From: Heliorestis convoluta
GTDB taxonomy: Bacteria; Bacillota; Desulfitobacteriia; Heliobacteriales; Heliobacteriaceae
NCBI RefSeq assembly: GCF_009649955.1
Contig: NZ_CP045875.1
Span: 681,059 to 745,058, forward strand
Reading direction: 5' to 3'
DNA length: 64,000 nt
The notes under the pieces are model-generated. The model worked only from the letters and a program-made list of their open reading frames with translations, did no database searches and was not told the origin of the DNA. Position numbers and translations under genes: made by a program. Position 1 is the first letter of the stretch. Each line of letters opens with the position of its first letter. Below are positions 43,329-53,149 of this stretch, in pieces.

Positions 43329-44353
43329 TGGACTGCCGGTTCACTTTCAACGGTTCCATCTACAGGATGAATCGGTTGACCTCGAATGATTCTTTCAACT
43401 TCTATGGTCAGTTCTTGATTTTTCTTTAAGAATTCTTTCGCATTCTCTCGTCCTTGACCGAGTCGTTCACCTTTATAAGAGTACCACGCACCGCTTTTGT
43501 CTATTATGTTCATTTCTACAGCTATGTCCAAGAGACTGCCTTCTCGAGAAATTCCCTCACCATACATAATGTCAAAGTCAGCTTGCTTAAAAGGTGGCGC
43601 CACTTTGTTCTTCACAACTTTTACACGAGTACGAGAACCAATCATATCAGATCCTTGCTTGATTGTTTCAACTCTGCGTACCTCTAAGCGGACTGAAGAA
43701 TAGAATTTTAGAGCCCGTCCACCTGGTGTTGTTTCAGGATTGCCGAACATGACTCCCACTTTTTCGCGAATCTGGTTGATAAAGACACAGCAAGTTCTTG
43801 ATTTTGATACGACACCGGTAAGCTTCCGTAAAGCTTGTGACATCAATCGAGCTTGCAATCCCACATGGGTGTCGCCCATTTCACCATCAATTTCTGCTTT
43901 TGGAACAAGCGCTGCTACAGAGTCAACCACAACAATATCGACTGCACCAGAACGAACAAGGGCTTCTGCAATTTCTAAAGCTTGCTCCCCTGTATCAGGC
44001 TGAGAGACCAACAGATTGTCTATATCAACACCAAGATTTCGAGCATAGGCAGGATCAAGGGCATGCTCTGCATCAATAAAAGCAGCCAAGCCGCCTGCTC
44101 TTTGTGCTTCTGCAATGATATGTAGGGCAACGGTCGTTTTACCAGAAGACTCAGGTCCGTAAACTTCTACAATTCGCCCTCTAGGAACACCGCCAACTCC
44201 TAAGGCCATATCGAGTGCAATAGATCCAGTCGGGATCACTTCTACGGTTAAGCGGGCCGATGCCTCTCCCAAACGCATAATCGATCCCTTGCCAAAAGCT
44301 TTCTCAATGTTGTTCAGGGCTTGTTGAAGAGCTTGTAATTTATCACCAGCCAT
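43325..44353 (-). CDS. recA: Recombinase A
   Basis: 342 residues from ATG 44351-44353, 7 nt behind AAGGAGG; a longer reading adds 25 unrelated residues. Walker [30 protein letters not shown], Walker [11 protein letters not shown], and the loop region [16 protein letters not shown] are intact. It carries out homologous recombination and would stimulate LexA cleavage. No CGAAC-N4-GTTCG SOS box is visible near its promoter. Confidence 0.98.
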   Translation of the reverse strand: MAGDKLQALQQALNNIEKAFGKGSIMRLGEASARLTVEVIPTGSIALDMALGVGGVPRGRIVEVYGPESSGKTTVALHIIAEAQRAGGLAAFIDAEHALDPAYARNLGVDIDNLLVSQPDTGEQALEIAEALVRSGAVDIVVVDSVAALVPKAEIDGEMGDTHVGLQARLMSQALRKLTGVVSKSRTCCVFINQIREKVGVMFGNPETTPGGRALKFYSSVRLEVRRVETIKQGSDMIGSRTRVKVVKNKVAPPFKQADFDIMYGEGISREGSLLDIAVEMNIIDKSGAWYSYKGERLGQGRENAKEFLKKNQELTIEVERIIRGQPIHPVDGTVESEPAVQ

Positions 44354-44387
44354 GATCTTCCTCCTTATTTCACATAACAGACAAAGG

Positions 44388-44428
44388 TTATTTGCTTTGA
44401 ATATACCTTTCCTGTAATAACTTGTCAA
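44388..44428 (-). promoter_or_regulatory. recA promoter
   Basis: Minus strand TTGACA (44423-44428), 17-nt spacer, TATATT (44400-44405): a near-consensus sigma-A promoter about 45 nt before the recA start. The 44388-44410 part recurs exactly at 5177-5199. Confidence 0.75.
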
Positions 44429-44440
44429 TCCCTGTTTGAA

Positions 44441-45169
44441 TCATGGCGTTTGTGTCAAAGGCTTGGCATAGCGAAATCGAAAAGAACCAGCATAGGCAGG
44501 AATTTCTACCGTATTTTGCTTAGCAATTCTGATATCGATTTTTCTTTCTTTCAAGCTATTGACGAGACCATCCGTCACTTGTAGTACATCACTAAGTTGA
44601 TCAGGCGGACCAATGGCATCAATAACATAGATCTGATCTCGATCACTGCTAATGGGCGTCTTATTGATCAGAATATTTTTTCCTGATACATAGATTTCTG
44701 AGTTAGCAATGATCCGCTGGCCATTGACAGCAATGGCTTCAGCACCTGCATAGCGTAGTATATTGACCAGTTCCATCAGATCGATAATGTCTAAAGGAAA
44801 AAGTGTGGCTTGCTTTGTATCTAAGGTGACTCGAATTCCTGCACCTTCTACACTGGCATACCCTGTCAAAATTCTCAGTCGATCAATTTCTGTAGAAATA
44901 CCGGTGCCTACGTAACCTTTGGCCACAGCTTCATACTTTTCAACTTCTGCTTTCAATCGACTGATCTCTTCTTCTAGTTCCATTCTCTCGCTTTCGCCTT
45001 TTTCTAACAGTTCCTCCAGCGCCTTCTGCCGCTCAATCAGTTCGGTTCGTCCCTGAGCAAGCTGCGTTGCTGTGTTAAACTGTGTCGTAAGCAAGATACC
45101 AAGGGTTAAGGCGACAATCGTAGCCGCTACTTGCCATCTTTTCCATTTCATTTTTACAGACATTTTCAT
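44441..45169 (-). CDS. DUF881 membrane protein (second)
   Basis: 242 residues: N-terminal membrane helix (13-32), coiled coil (about 38-80), then the DUF881 domain with GAGIRVTLDT, LMELVNILRYAGAEAIAVNGQRI and PPDQLSDVL. DUF881 proteins (YlxW/YlxX type) are usually near division or ylm genes; function is unknown. It overlaps the preceding DUF881 gene at its start. Confidence 0.88.
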   Translation of the reverse strand: MKMSVKMKWKRWQVAATIVALTLGILLTTQFNTATQLAQGRTELIERQKALEELLEKGESERMELEEEISRLKAEVEKYEAVAKGYVGTGISTEIDRLRILTGYASVEGAGIRVTLDTKQATLFPLDIIDLMELVNILRYAGAEAIAVNGQRIIANSEIYVSGKNILINKTPISSDRDQIYVIDAIGPPDQLSDVLQVTDGLVNSLKERKIDIRIAKQNTVEIPAYAGSFRFRYAKPLTQTP

Positions 45170-45927
45170 TATCTTGCCACCGACTCTTGACTTAGATCGG
45201 TCATGGTTCTAGCATACCGAAATCTTATATCACTACGATAAGCCGGAATCTCTAGTTTTTCACTAGGTAGAACATCAAAGGTAATCCCATAACGTTGCCG
45301 ATAATCTCGAAGCATTAACGATATGGATACCATATTAACAGAAGCCGATAAGTTCTTTGGATCTCCAACAGCTTTAATGACAAAAGGCGGTGTTATAAAG
45401 TCACGATTTACAAAAATAGTTGTTCCACCACAAAAAATTTCAGACGTACTAATTAACCTCTGATGATTAATCGCGATGGCTTCTGCTCCACCTGTCCATA
45501 AGGCGTTAACTAGCTCTCGTAAATACCAATCGTGAATATAGTAATCGTTCAAATTGTCCAAGCTAGAGAACTGAAAATCCTGTGCTAGGGGGCTATCATC
45601 AAGTGTTATGATTACACCAGGTCCTTCTAGTGCGACAAAACCAGCATCAAGACGGGTCCTTTCTAGGGTTTGTTCCAGGGCTTGTCGAGAGTCTTCGCCT
45701 TCTCGGTAGCGATTGAGTTGCGCACGAAGTTCCATGATTTGTGCACTCAAAGCATCTTTCGATTGTTCTATCTGAATCAGCTTCGATGTTAGTTCATCAA
45801 CAGAGTACCCTTCTGCCGCTTTGGTTATCTCTGCCTGCGTTCGCCATTGTACCATTAATGAAAAACCAACAAAAAAGCATATGACCGTTGCGATGATGAT
45901 CGCTTGTACACGCTGATTCAATTGCAA
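45169..45927 (-). CDS. DUF881 membrane protein (first)
   Basis: 252 residues with the same plan as its neighbour: membrane helix (9-27), coiled coil (40-80), and a DUF881 domain (GPGVIITLDDSP, LVNALWTGGAEAIAINHQRL, AVGDPKNL). The pair arose by duplication. TTG start behind GGGAGGTGAGAGG. Their place between a DEAD-box helicase and recA is not the usual division-gene setting. Confidence 0.88.
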   Translation of the reverse strand: MQLNQRVQAIIIATVICFFVGFSLMVQWRTQAEITKAAEGYSVDELTSKLIQIEQSKDALSAQIMELRAQLNRYREGEDSRQALEQTLERTRLDAGFVALEGPGVIITLDDSPLAQDFQFSSLDNLNDYYIHDWYLRELVNALWTGGAEAIAINHQRLISTSEIFCGGTTIFVNRDFITPPFVIKAVGDPKNLSASVNMVSISLMLRDYRQRYGITFDVLPSEKLEIPAYRSDIRFRYARTMTDLSQESVAR

Positions 45928-45966
45928 AGCCTCTCACCTCCCTGGAACTATGAGTAATTCTATTCC

Positions 45967-47589
45967 TTATCTTGCTTTGGCTGGTTCTACACTAATCTTA
46001 CGACCTTTGATCATATTCTGATGCATCACACCGAGAACACGACCGGCTACATCTTCAGGCACTTCTACGAAGGTAAATTTATCGTAAATGTTGATAACAC
46101 CAATTACATTGCCAGGAATTCCTGCTTCTTCAGCAATTGTCCTGACGATGTCTTGAGGCCTTACACCTTGTCCACGTCCAATGTTCATGAAGAGTCGAAC
46201 CATACCGGGTTCTGCGCCAGTATTGCCAAATTCAGAAGCTTCTCTGGACGTTTCTTCTTTTTCTGCTTCTGGCCCTTCTACTAAAAGTTTAAAAGTGGCT
46301 GCCGCAATTTCCATTGGATCATATTCATCGGCTAACTCACTAATAATGCTTTTGTATTCACCGAAGTGACCACCTTCTAGGAGCTTAACAAGCTTACTTT
46401 TATGTGATTCTTTATGTCTTTCTACAATGTCTGCCATAGAAGGAAGATCGCGCCGCTGAATTCTTGCTTTGGTTACTCTTTCAATGAGCTTAAGTTGACG
46501 ATACTCTCGATAATTAATCAACGTCATGGCGATGCCTTTCCGTCCTGCTCGCCCTGTACGACCAATGCGGTGAACGTAAGATTCTGGATCTTGTGGAATG
46601 TCGTAGTTGACAACGTGCGTAACATTTTCAACATCAATACCTCGTGCTGCTACGTCAGTCGCAACAAGAAGTTCTGCTTTGCCATCACGAAACTTTTTCA
46701 TCACTCGATCGCGCTGTGCTTGTGTTAAGTCACCATGCAAACCTTCGGCAAAGAAGCCTCGAGTCTCTAAGGACGCTACGAGTTCATCGACGCCACGCTT
46801 GGTTCTACAGAAAATAATAGCAGCTCCAATTTCCTCCATGTCAAGAACCCGACAAAGAGCATCTACTTTCTGTGACTCTTTACACTCATAGTAAACTTGT
46901 TCGATCAAGGGGACTGTCAATTTGTCTCTTGAAATGGTGACAAATTCAGGATTTTTCATGTATTGACGAGCTAATTTTTGAATCGGTCCTGGCATGGTTG
47001 CTGAAAAGAGCAAGGTTTGTCTGTTTTCTGGTGTTTCATTAATGATTGCTTCAATATCATCAATAAAGCCCATGTCAAGCATTTCATCCGCTTCGTCAAG
47101 AATCACCATGCGCACATTGTTCAAGCGCAAGGTTTTTCGACTGATGTGATCGAGAATTCGACCTGGTGTGCCAATGACAACTTGTACACCATGACGCAAC
47201 GCTCTAATCTGTCTTTCAATCGATTGGCCTCCATAAACAGGCAGCGATTTCAAGTTGCTCAATCGACCAATCTTACTTACTTCTTGGGCTACCTGAATGG
47301 CTAACTCTCTTGTTGGACAGAGCACAAGGGCTTGCACTCTGCTGTCAGAAGTATCCATCATTTCTGCCATTGGGATACCAAAAGTTGCAGTCTTACCAGT
47401 ACCTGTCTGCGCTTGTCCAATTAGATCTTTTCCTTCTAAAATAAAAGGAATCGCTTTTGCTTGAATTGGTGATGGTTCTTCAAAGCCCATATCGGAAATC
47501 GCTTTTAAAACCTTTTTATTTAAGTTAATATCTCCGAACTTTTCTATATTTGTCTGTTCCTCTGTGCTGGAGTTTTGTTGGAATGTCAA
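45967..47589 (-). CDS. DEAD-box RNA helicase (CshA/DeaD type) with DbpA-like RNA-binding domain
   Basis: 540 residues from a TTG at 47587-47589 preceded by AAAGGG 9 nt upstream. Motifs: Q motif FEEPSPIQAKAIP, Walker A AQTGTGKT, PTRELA, DEAD in VILDEADEMLD, SAT in LLFSATMP, ARGIDV and HRIGRTGRAGRKG. The C-terminus (about 465-540) is a DbpA-type RRM (MVRLFMNIGRGQGVRPQDIVRTI). It likely remodels ribosomal RNA or acts in mRNA decay with RNases J and Y. Confidence 0.95.
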   Translation of the reverse strand: MTFQQNSSTEEQTNIEKFGDINLNKKVLKAISDMGFEEPSPIQAKAIPFILEGKDLIGQAQTGTGKTATFGIPMAEMMDTSDSRVQALVLCPTRELAIQVAQEVSKIGRLSNLKSLPVYGGQSIERQIRALRHGVQVVIGTPGRILDHISRKTLRLNNVRMVILDEADEMLDMGFIDDIEAIINETPENRQTLLFSATMPGPIQKLARQYMKNPEFVTISRDKLTVPLIEQVYYECKESQKVDALCRVLDMEEIGAAIIFCRTKRGVDELVASLETRGFFAEGLHGDLTQAQRDRVMKKFRDGKAELLVATDVAARGIDVENVTHVVNYDIPQDPESYVHRIGRTGRAGRKGIAMTLINYREYRQLKLIERVTKARIQRRDLPSMADIVERHKESHKSKLVKLLEGGHFGEYKSIISELADEYDPMEIAAATFKLLVEGPEAEKEETSREASEFGNTGAEPGMVRLFMNIGRGQGVRPQDIVRTIAEEAGIPGNVIGVINIYDKFTFVEVPEDVAGRVLGVMHQNMIKGRKISVEPAKAR

Positions 47590-47630
47590 TACGATGCACC
47601 CTTTCAATCATCAATATTTCATTGTAGTTG

Positions 47631-48884
47631 TTACGACGACTCCTGTAGATGATATCGTAACCAGTTTAGCACGGCCGTTGCTGTTCGCTCTTTGATCGCT
47701 TTCCTGTCACCAACAAAACGAAACTCTTTCGTTTCACAATAGGCTCCATCGACAAGTGCGCCATATACCAATCCTACGGGTTTTTCTGCCGTTCCTCCAT
47801 CGGGTCCAGCAATGCCTGTAACGGCCATTGCAATGGATGCACCGGATATTTTTTGTACGCCTTGCGCCATAGCCAGCGCTGTTTCTGCACTGACAGCGCC
47901 ATAGGTTTGGAGAATCTTTTCTTCGACACCAAGTAGTTCTTTTTTCGCACTGTTATCATAGGCCGTAACACCTAAGAGAAAGTATGCCGAGGAACCTGCT
48001 TCATTGGTGATCTCGTGAGCAATCAATCCACCGGTACAGGATTCGGCTAGAGCTAACTTCTTGCCTCGTTGAAGCAAACATTGACCGACTACACCTGATA
48101 AAGTTTCTTGATCGAAACCATATATATAAGGATGAAGCCTCTTGACAATCTTTGCTTCTGTTACTTTTATGAGTGCTTCTGCGTCTACTTTTGTTTTGGC
48201 TCTAGCGGTTAGTCGAATATGGAGACCTCGTTGTTTGGCCAGCAAAGCAATGGTAGGATTGCTCTGTTGCAGAAGCAAATCGCGGAGTTTTTCCTCTACC
48301 ACCGATTCTCCCGGTCCAACAACCTTGAGGACGCGAGAATGGAGAAGACCTGGATCAATCTCTGTCTTCATGGTTAAGTAGGGCTTAACTGTCTCTTCAA
48401 ACATGGGTTCCATCTCACTAGGAGGACCTGGTAAGAGTACAAAGGTTTTTGTACCTTCTTCAAGAATCACACCAGGTGCTGTCCCTAAGTGATTGGGAAT
48501 AATGATGGAGCCCTCAGGAATAAGAGCTTGTCTTTTGTTGTTATCTGGCATGATACGGTCACGACGTTGAAAAAATGATTCTATATGATGAAGAGTAGGC
48601 TCGTGAAGTTGCAAGGAACGGCCGCAAAGTTCGGCAACCACTTCTTTTGTCAAATCATCCATAGTCGGACCTAGACCACCTGTCGTAATAATTAAATCAG
48701 CACGACTCATGGCATTTTCAAGAACTTGTCGAATTCTATCGGGGTTATCGCCTACGGTTGTCTGAAAATAACAACAAATTCCCAGAGCAGCCAACCTTTC
48801 AGAGAGATAGCGAGCATTGGTATTTATACTTTGTCCTAACAGCAGCTCTGTTCCTGTAGAGACAATTTCAGCGCTTATCATCAT
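47631..48884 (-). CDS. cinA: CinA family protein, nicotinamide-nucleotide amidohydrolase
   Basis: 417 residues from ATG 48882-48884 (a GTG three codons upstream is possible). The N-terminal COG1058 domain has EIVSTGTELLLGQ, TTGGLGPTMDD and PGPPSEM; the C-terminal CinA domain has LALAESCTGGLIAHEIT, VTAYDNSAKKELLGV and AVTGIAGPDGGT. It deamidates nicotinamide mononucleotide in NAD salvage and is often co-transcribed with recA, here three genes away. Confidence 0.95.
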   Translation of the reverse strand: MMISAEIVSTGTELLLGQSINTNARYLSERLAALGICCYFQTTVGDNPDRIRQVLENAMSRADLIITTGGLGPTMDDLTKEVVAELCGRSLQLHEPTLHHIESFFQRRDRIMPDNNKRQALIPEGSIIIPNHLGTAPGVILEEGTKTFVLLPGPPSEMEPMFEETVKPYLTMKTEIDPGLLHSRVLKVVGPGESVVEEKLRDLLLQQSNPTIALLAKQRGLHIRLTARAKTKVDAEALIKVTEAKIVKRLHPYIYGFDQETLSGVVGQCLLQRGKKLALAESCTGGLIAHEITNEAGSSAYFLLGVTAYDNSAKKELLGVEEKILQTYGAVSAETALAMAQGVQKISGASIAMAVTGIAGPDGGTAEKPVGLVYGALVDGAYCETKEFRFVGDRKAIKERTATAVLNWLRYHLQESS

Positions 48885-48995
48885 AACACCCACTTACATC
48901 TTTTTCAATACACTATGAAGTTCTTAACCGTTGTATCATCTCATAAAATATCCATTTTCGCCAAAACCATGTCAATTCCTGCTTATTAAAATCTG

Positions 48996-49037
48996 AAAAG
49001 CCCTGCTCTTTATATCTAATAAAAGAGCAGGGCTTTT
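48996..49037 (-). terminator. Terminator after the FtsH-like gene
   Basis: A 16-17-bp stem (AAAAGCCCTGCTCTTT with AAAGAGCAGGGCTTTT) directly past the stop codon, with T run. Confidence 0.9.
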
Positions 49038-49046
49038 TCTTTCGAT

Positions 49047-50543
49047 TTAGGCCGTCATTTGTTGTTCCATTTCTTGTCGGAACTCATCTCCTGATAAGCT
49101 TTCTCGTTCACGAAGCAAACGCGCCATTTTTTCCACAGTATCACGCTGACTTTTCAAGGCTTGTTGTAGATTTTTTTTCTCTCGATCTAAGATTTTTTGC
49201 AATTCCTGAAAACGTACTTGTTCAGGCAGTTCGGCAGCACCGCTCGGTCCAATGTCAGATAGTCCAGAAAGGACAATTTGCTGCGCCATCTGAGAAGCCA
49301 TGGTCAAATCCTGACGGGCACCGTTAGAACCTTGGTTAAGAATTTCTTCCTCTGCCACAAGGCCTGCTAGAGCGACACGAATGGCACTGATCATATCAGA
49401 TTTTGTTTCTAGAACTTTTTCTTCTGGCGGTACTTGACGAAGGTAGCCTAGGGCTCGTCCACGTGGTGAAATGGTCAATCGAGCTACCGAACCAGGTCGT
49501 TCCCATTCACTCACTAATGCATGGGCTGTTTCATGAACAGCCACACGCCAGAGCTCTTCTTCTATTGCTTTGCGATCGCCTGCCGCACCTAACAATACTT
49601 TTTCAATAGACTCTTTAAGCTGTTCAAAGTTAATTGTTTTTTTACCTTGTCGCAATGATAAAATTGCTGCTTCATTACAAACGCTTTCTAGTTGCGCACC
49701 GGAGAAGCCGACTGTCTCTTTTGCCAACATGGCAAGATTGACGTCGTCCGAGACAGGCTTGTTGCGCAAATGAATGTTGAGAATGTGTTCCCGACCTTCT
49801 TTATCTGGCAAATCGACTTGAATTTGTCGATCAAAGCGTCCTGGACGCAACAAGGCCGGATCTAGCAAGTCCGGTCGGTTTGTGGCACCTATAATTAAGA
49901 TTTGGATTGATTCATGCGTTTTCAGTCCATCCATTTCAACAAGTAAGGCGTTCAAAGTTTGCTCATATTCCATATGACCTCGATTGGCTCCTCGCTTGGC
50001 ACCGAGTACATCAATCTCGTCGATAAAAATAACAGCACCTTTTTTGTTGCTTTTCTTCGCTTTATCTCTTGCTTTGTTGAAAAGATTTCGAATTCGGCTG
50101 GCACCCACACCTGCGTAGACTTCAATGAAATCACTGCCAGAGCAACTTAAAAAGACACTGTTGGTGTAGGTAGCCGCTGCTTTGGCTAGCAATGTCTTTC
50201 CTGTTCCCGGTGGTCCACAAAGCAAAATTCCCTTTAAGGGTCGGATTCCTAGCTCATCAGCGGCCTGGCTTTGTACCATAAAGTCAAGCGCTTCCGATAG
50301 TTCTTTCTTCGCTACTTTTTGTCCTCCAATTTCTTCGAAGGAAAAAGAAGATTCGGCTTTGTAATCACCAATTCCTTGGGTAGCGTTTTGTTTTTGTTGC
50401 CAGATCATATAGATCATAGCCGAAATACCGGCCAAAATCAGTGGAAGGGGCGACATCAATTTATAGCTTAGAAAAAGAGTTAGAGCCAGTAAGACACCCA
50501 TGACAGCTTCTTCTAGCCAACTTTTCTTCTCGGCCTGGTTCAT
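49047..50543 (-). CDS. FtsH-like AAA+ membrane metalloprotease
   Basis: 498 residues, shorter than FtsH (about 600-650). Two N-terminal membrane helices (13-30, 33-48) have almost no extracytoplasmic loop. The AAA module has Walker A GPPGTGKTLLAKA, Walker B VIFIDEIDVLG, GATNRPDLLDPALLRPGRFDR; the M41 protease has HETAHAL (zinc site) and SNGARQDLTMA for the third ligand. All active residues are kept. It is a divergent FtsH paralogue whose loss of the outer domain implies different substrates. It is translationally coupled to the small membrane protein upstream (4-nt overlap). Confidence 0.9.
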   Translation of the reverse strand: MNQAEKKSWLEEAVMGVLLALTLFLSYKLMSPLPLILAGISAMIYMIWQQKQNATQGIGDYKAESSFSFEEIGGQKVAKKELSEALDFMVQSQAADELGIRPLKGILLCGPPGTGKTLLAKAAATYTNSVFLSCSGSDFIEVYAGVGASRIRNLFNKARDKAKKSNKKGAVIFIDEIDVLGAKRGANRGHMEYEQTLNALLVEMDGLKTHESIQILIIGATNRPDLLDPALLRPGRFDRQIQVDLPDKEGREHILNIHLRNKPVSDDVNLAMLAKETVGFSGAQLESVCNEAAILSLRQGKKTINFEQLKESIEKVLLGAAGDRKAIEEELWRVAVHETAHALVSEWERPGSVARLTISPRGRALGYLRQVPPEEKVLETKSDMISAIRVALAGLVAEEEILNQGSNGARQDLTMASQMAQQIVLSGLSDIGPSGAAELPEQVRFQELQKILDREKKNLQQALKSQRDTVEKMARLLRERESLSGDEFRQEMEQQMTA

Positions 50544-51055
50544 GATAGATCACCGCCTTTTTCTCTCGCAATAATTCGATAGAGATAGCTCTCCTCATTC
50601 TCTACTTGAAGGTAGAGATGTTTTGCATCTAAGGTAACGACATAGGAAAAACCGGTTGGCTCAATCATCGCTTTGATTTCATGATGCATATCTTGGTAGT
50701 TTCCAGTGGCCAATCCCTGGTATAAAGGAAACTGTATTTCTTTCCACAATTGTTGTAACTCTTGATCAGGATTGTCTACAAAGACAATTTTTACGCCTTC
50801 TCCAAGGTATTCTCTGCTTATTTTGTAGATTTCTTGATGTATTTCACTAAGATCATCAATTTCTTTGCTTTCCACTTTGACAAAAGTCGTAGCACCTTCT
50901 TTACGATGTTCTACCACAGCGTCAGGCAAAATCGTTGTTACTCTTTCATGAAAAGGCTTTTCCAAGACATATCGCTCATAGAGATGGTGGCTACCCCAGA
51001 GTAGAGCCAGTGTTACCAAAGCGACAGCACCGATTCGTAGTATTTTCTTCCCCAT
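50540..51055 (-). CDS. Membrane-anchored protein, partner of FtsH-like protease
   Basis: 171 residues. One N-terminal membrane helix (8-22), then an extracytoplasmic or cytoplasmic mixed alpha/beta domain that I do not recognise (VEHRKEGATTFVKVESKEID, GFSYVVTLDAKHLYLQVE). Its stop overlaps the start of the FtsH-like gene by 4 nt, so it may be an adaptor or substrate receptor replacing the missing outer domain. No promoter is obvious in the 150 nt upstream. Confidence 0.7.
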   Translation of the reverse strand: MGKKILRIGAVALVTLALLWGSHHLYERYVLEKPFHERVTTILPDAVVEHRKEGATTFVKVESKEIDDLSEIHQEIYKISREYLGEGVKIVFVDNPDQELQQLWKEIQFPLYQGLATGNYQDMHHEIKAMIEPTGFSYVVTLDAKHLYLQVENEESYLYRIIAREKGGDLS

Positions 51056-51194
51056 CTATCTTTCTCCTCTCTAATCAACAAAGCAAAAAATATTGTGCCA
51101 TAAAGTCGCAAAGGCTTCTTTCTATATCTACTATTCATATAGTGATTATAAGGATTTTAATTGGAAATTTCATTAGTAAAGGACTGGTAAATAA

Positions 51195-51230
51195 GAAAAC
51201 CGTCTGAAAACATCATGTCTCCAGACGGTT
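51195..51230 (-). terminator. Terminator after pgsA
   Basis: Minus strand AACCGTCTG and CAGACGGTT pair, followed by TTCTTATT. One arm overlaps the last pgsA codons. Confidence 0.8.
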
Positions 51231-51764
51231 CTGTAAAATACCTTTGGCTTTCCTAAAGTAGTCAACACCAGACCAAATGGTGAAAATAACGGCTAAGTAG
51301 AGGATGACTTGTGAGATAGGCAAAGGGATTACGATACTTAGGGCTTCGTCTATCAGAATCACTACTACTGTAATGATCTGAAAGACTGTCTTTAATTTAC
51401 CTAGATTGCTTGCCGCAACAGTCTGTCCTTCAGCAGCTAAAATGGCTCGTAAACCTGTTACAGCAAATTCTCGGCCAATGATGATAACAGCAATCCAGGC
51501 CGATATTTTACCGAGCTCAACAAGTGAAATCAAGGCAGCCGATACAAGTAATTTGTCTGCTAAGGGATCCATAAATTGTCCCAGACGAGTAATTTGTTTT
51601 CTCGAGCGAGCAATATAGCCATCTAAGCCGTCCGTCGCTGCAGCAATGATAAAGACGACTGCGGCAAGATATTGACGATACGGAATCTCTGGAATTAGTA
51701 AAATAATCATAAACAGTGGAACAAAGAGGATCCTTGTTAAGGTAACTTTATTGGCCAGATTCAT
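51213..51764 (-). CDS. pgsA: CDP-diacylglycerol-glycerol-3-phosphate 3-phosphatidyltransferase
   Basis: 183 residues, multi-pass membrane protein. The CDP-alcohol phosphotransferase motif D-G-x2-A-R-x8-G-x3-D-x3-D reads DGLDGYIARSRKQITRLGQF followed by MDPLADKLL. It makes phosphatidylglycerol phosphate for membrane phospholipid. Starts within the end of rimO (17-nt overlap). Confidence 0.95.
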   Translation of the reverse strand: MNLANKVTLTRILFVPLFMIILLIPEIPYRQYLAAVVFIIAAATDGLDGYIARSRKQITRLGQFMDPLADKLLVSAALISLVELGKISAWIAVIIIGREFAVTGLRAILAAEGQTVAASNLGKLKTVFQIITVVVILIDEALSIVIPLPISQVILYLAVIFTIWSGVDYFRKAKGILQNRLET

Positions 51765-53085
51765 GAAGCACTTCTCCTATCAGATCATAGTGCTCTGCAG
51801 CAGTAATTTTTACAGCTGCCCACTGTCCCGGCAGTAAACCAGTTCCTGAAAATTCTATAAATCCGTCTACTTCAGGAGCTTCCCTTTCGCTACGACCTCG
51901 ATAGCGCCCTGGCTCCACTTCTTCTTCAATAAGCACTTTGACAGTCTTCCCAATCCACTCTTTTTGAATAGAAAGTGAAATTTCTTGTTGCAATGCCATT
52001 GCTCGATGAAATCTTTCTTCTTTTACTTCTTCTGGAATTTGATCGTGTCGCTTTCCCGCTGGTGTTCTCTCTTCTTGCGAATATGTAAAAACACCAACTC
52101 GATCAAAACGCATTTCTTCCATAAATTCTAACAAGGCTTGAAAGTGTTCTTCTTCTTCTCCCGGAAAGCCTACAATGAAAGTACTCCGAATCGCAATTCC
52201 TGGCAATTGTTCGCGCAGTGACTGAATTAACTTTTTAATTTCTTTTTGTGTTCCTCGGCGATTCATTGCTTGTAAAATGTCATCGTGACTGTGTTGCAAT
52301 GGTAAATCAACATATTTGCAAATTCTTGGATCAGCGGCCATGGCTTCTATAATTTGCGGTGTAAAGTGATTGGGATAGCAGTACATAAGACGTAACCATT
52401 GCAATCCTTCCACTTCTTTGAACTTTTTAAGTAATTGTGGAAGACGATAGGAACCGTACCGATCAAGACCGTAGCGTGTCGTGTCTTGTGCAATCAACAG
52501 TATTTCCTGCACACCTCGTTGAAGGAGTGTCTGCGCTTCTGCAATGATAGAGTCTTCACTTCGAGATCGAAAGGAACCTCGTAAACTAGGGATGGAACAG
52601 TAACTACATTGATTGTCGCAACCATCGGCCACTTTAAGATAGCCATAGTGAAAAGGTGTTGTAAGAAGTCGAGGTGTATTATGATCGTAAAGATAGTCAG
52701 GTTGACCAACTTGCTTGAGTTTCTGACCGGATAATGCTTTTGCAACTAGATCAGCAATTTGGGGGACTTCACCAGGCCCCAAAAATATATCAACTTCTGG
52801 CAATTCTTTGGCCAGATCAGAGGAGTAACCTTGTGATAAACAACCTGCCACGAGTAAGGCTCGACAAGGTCCTGTTTGCTTCAATGCAGCCAGCTCTAAA
52901 ATCCTACCAATCGATTCTTCTTTGGCAGGTAGAATAAAGCCACAGGTGTTCACAATATGGACTTCGGCATCTTCTTCTCGATGGGCAAAGTCGTATCCAG
53001 CGTTGCGCAGAATTCCCATCATAACTTCTGTATCTACACGGTTTTTAGCACAACCTAAACTCGTAATATTGACCTTTATCGCCAA
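51748..53085 (-). CDS. rimO: Ribosomal protein S12 methylthiotransferase
   Basis: 445 residues from TTG 53083-53085 with AAGGTGGAAGG just before it. N-terminal UPF0004 domain (ITSLGCAKNRVDTE, VNTCGFI, VAGCLSQ), radical SAM cluster CDNQCSYCSIPSLRGSFRSR, and a C-terminal TRAM domain (from about 375). It thiomethylates Asp88 of S12. SLGCAKNRVDTE and the RSRS following the cluster favour RimO over MiaB. Confidence 0.95.
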   Translation of the reverse strand: MAIKVNITSLGCAKNRVDTEVMMGILRNAGYDFAHREEDAEVHIVNTCGFILPAKEESIGRILELAALKQTGPCRALLVAGCLSQGYSSDLAKELPEVDIFLGPGEVPQIADLVAKALSGQKLKQVGQPDYLYDHNTPRLLTTPFHYGYLKVADGCDNQCSYCSIPSLRGSFRSRSEDSIIAEAQTLLQRGVQEILLIAQDTTRYGLDRYGSYRLPQLLKKFKEVEGLQWLRLMYCYPNHFTPQIIEAMAADPRICKYVDLPLQHSHDDILQAMNRRGTQKEIKKLIQSLREQLPGIAIRSTFIVGFPGEEEEHFQALLEFMEEMRFDRVGVFTYSQEERTPAGKRHDQIPEEVKEERFHRAMALQQEISLSIQKEWIGKTVKVLIEEEVEPGRYRGRSEREAPEVDGFIEFSGTGLLPGQWAAVKITAAEHYDLIGEVLHESGQ

Positions 53086-53149
53086 AGTCCTTCCACCTTT
53101 CAACTTACTAAATTAAAAGTATAAAGGATAGGTTGAAGAGTGTCAAAAG

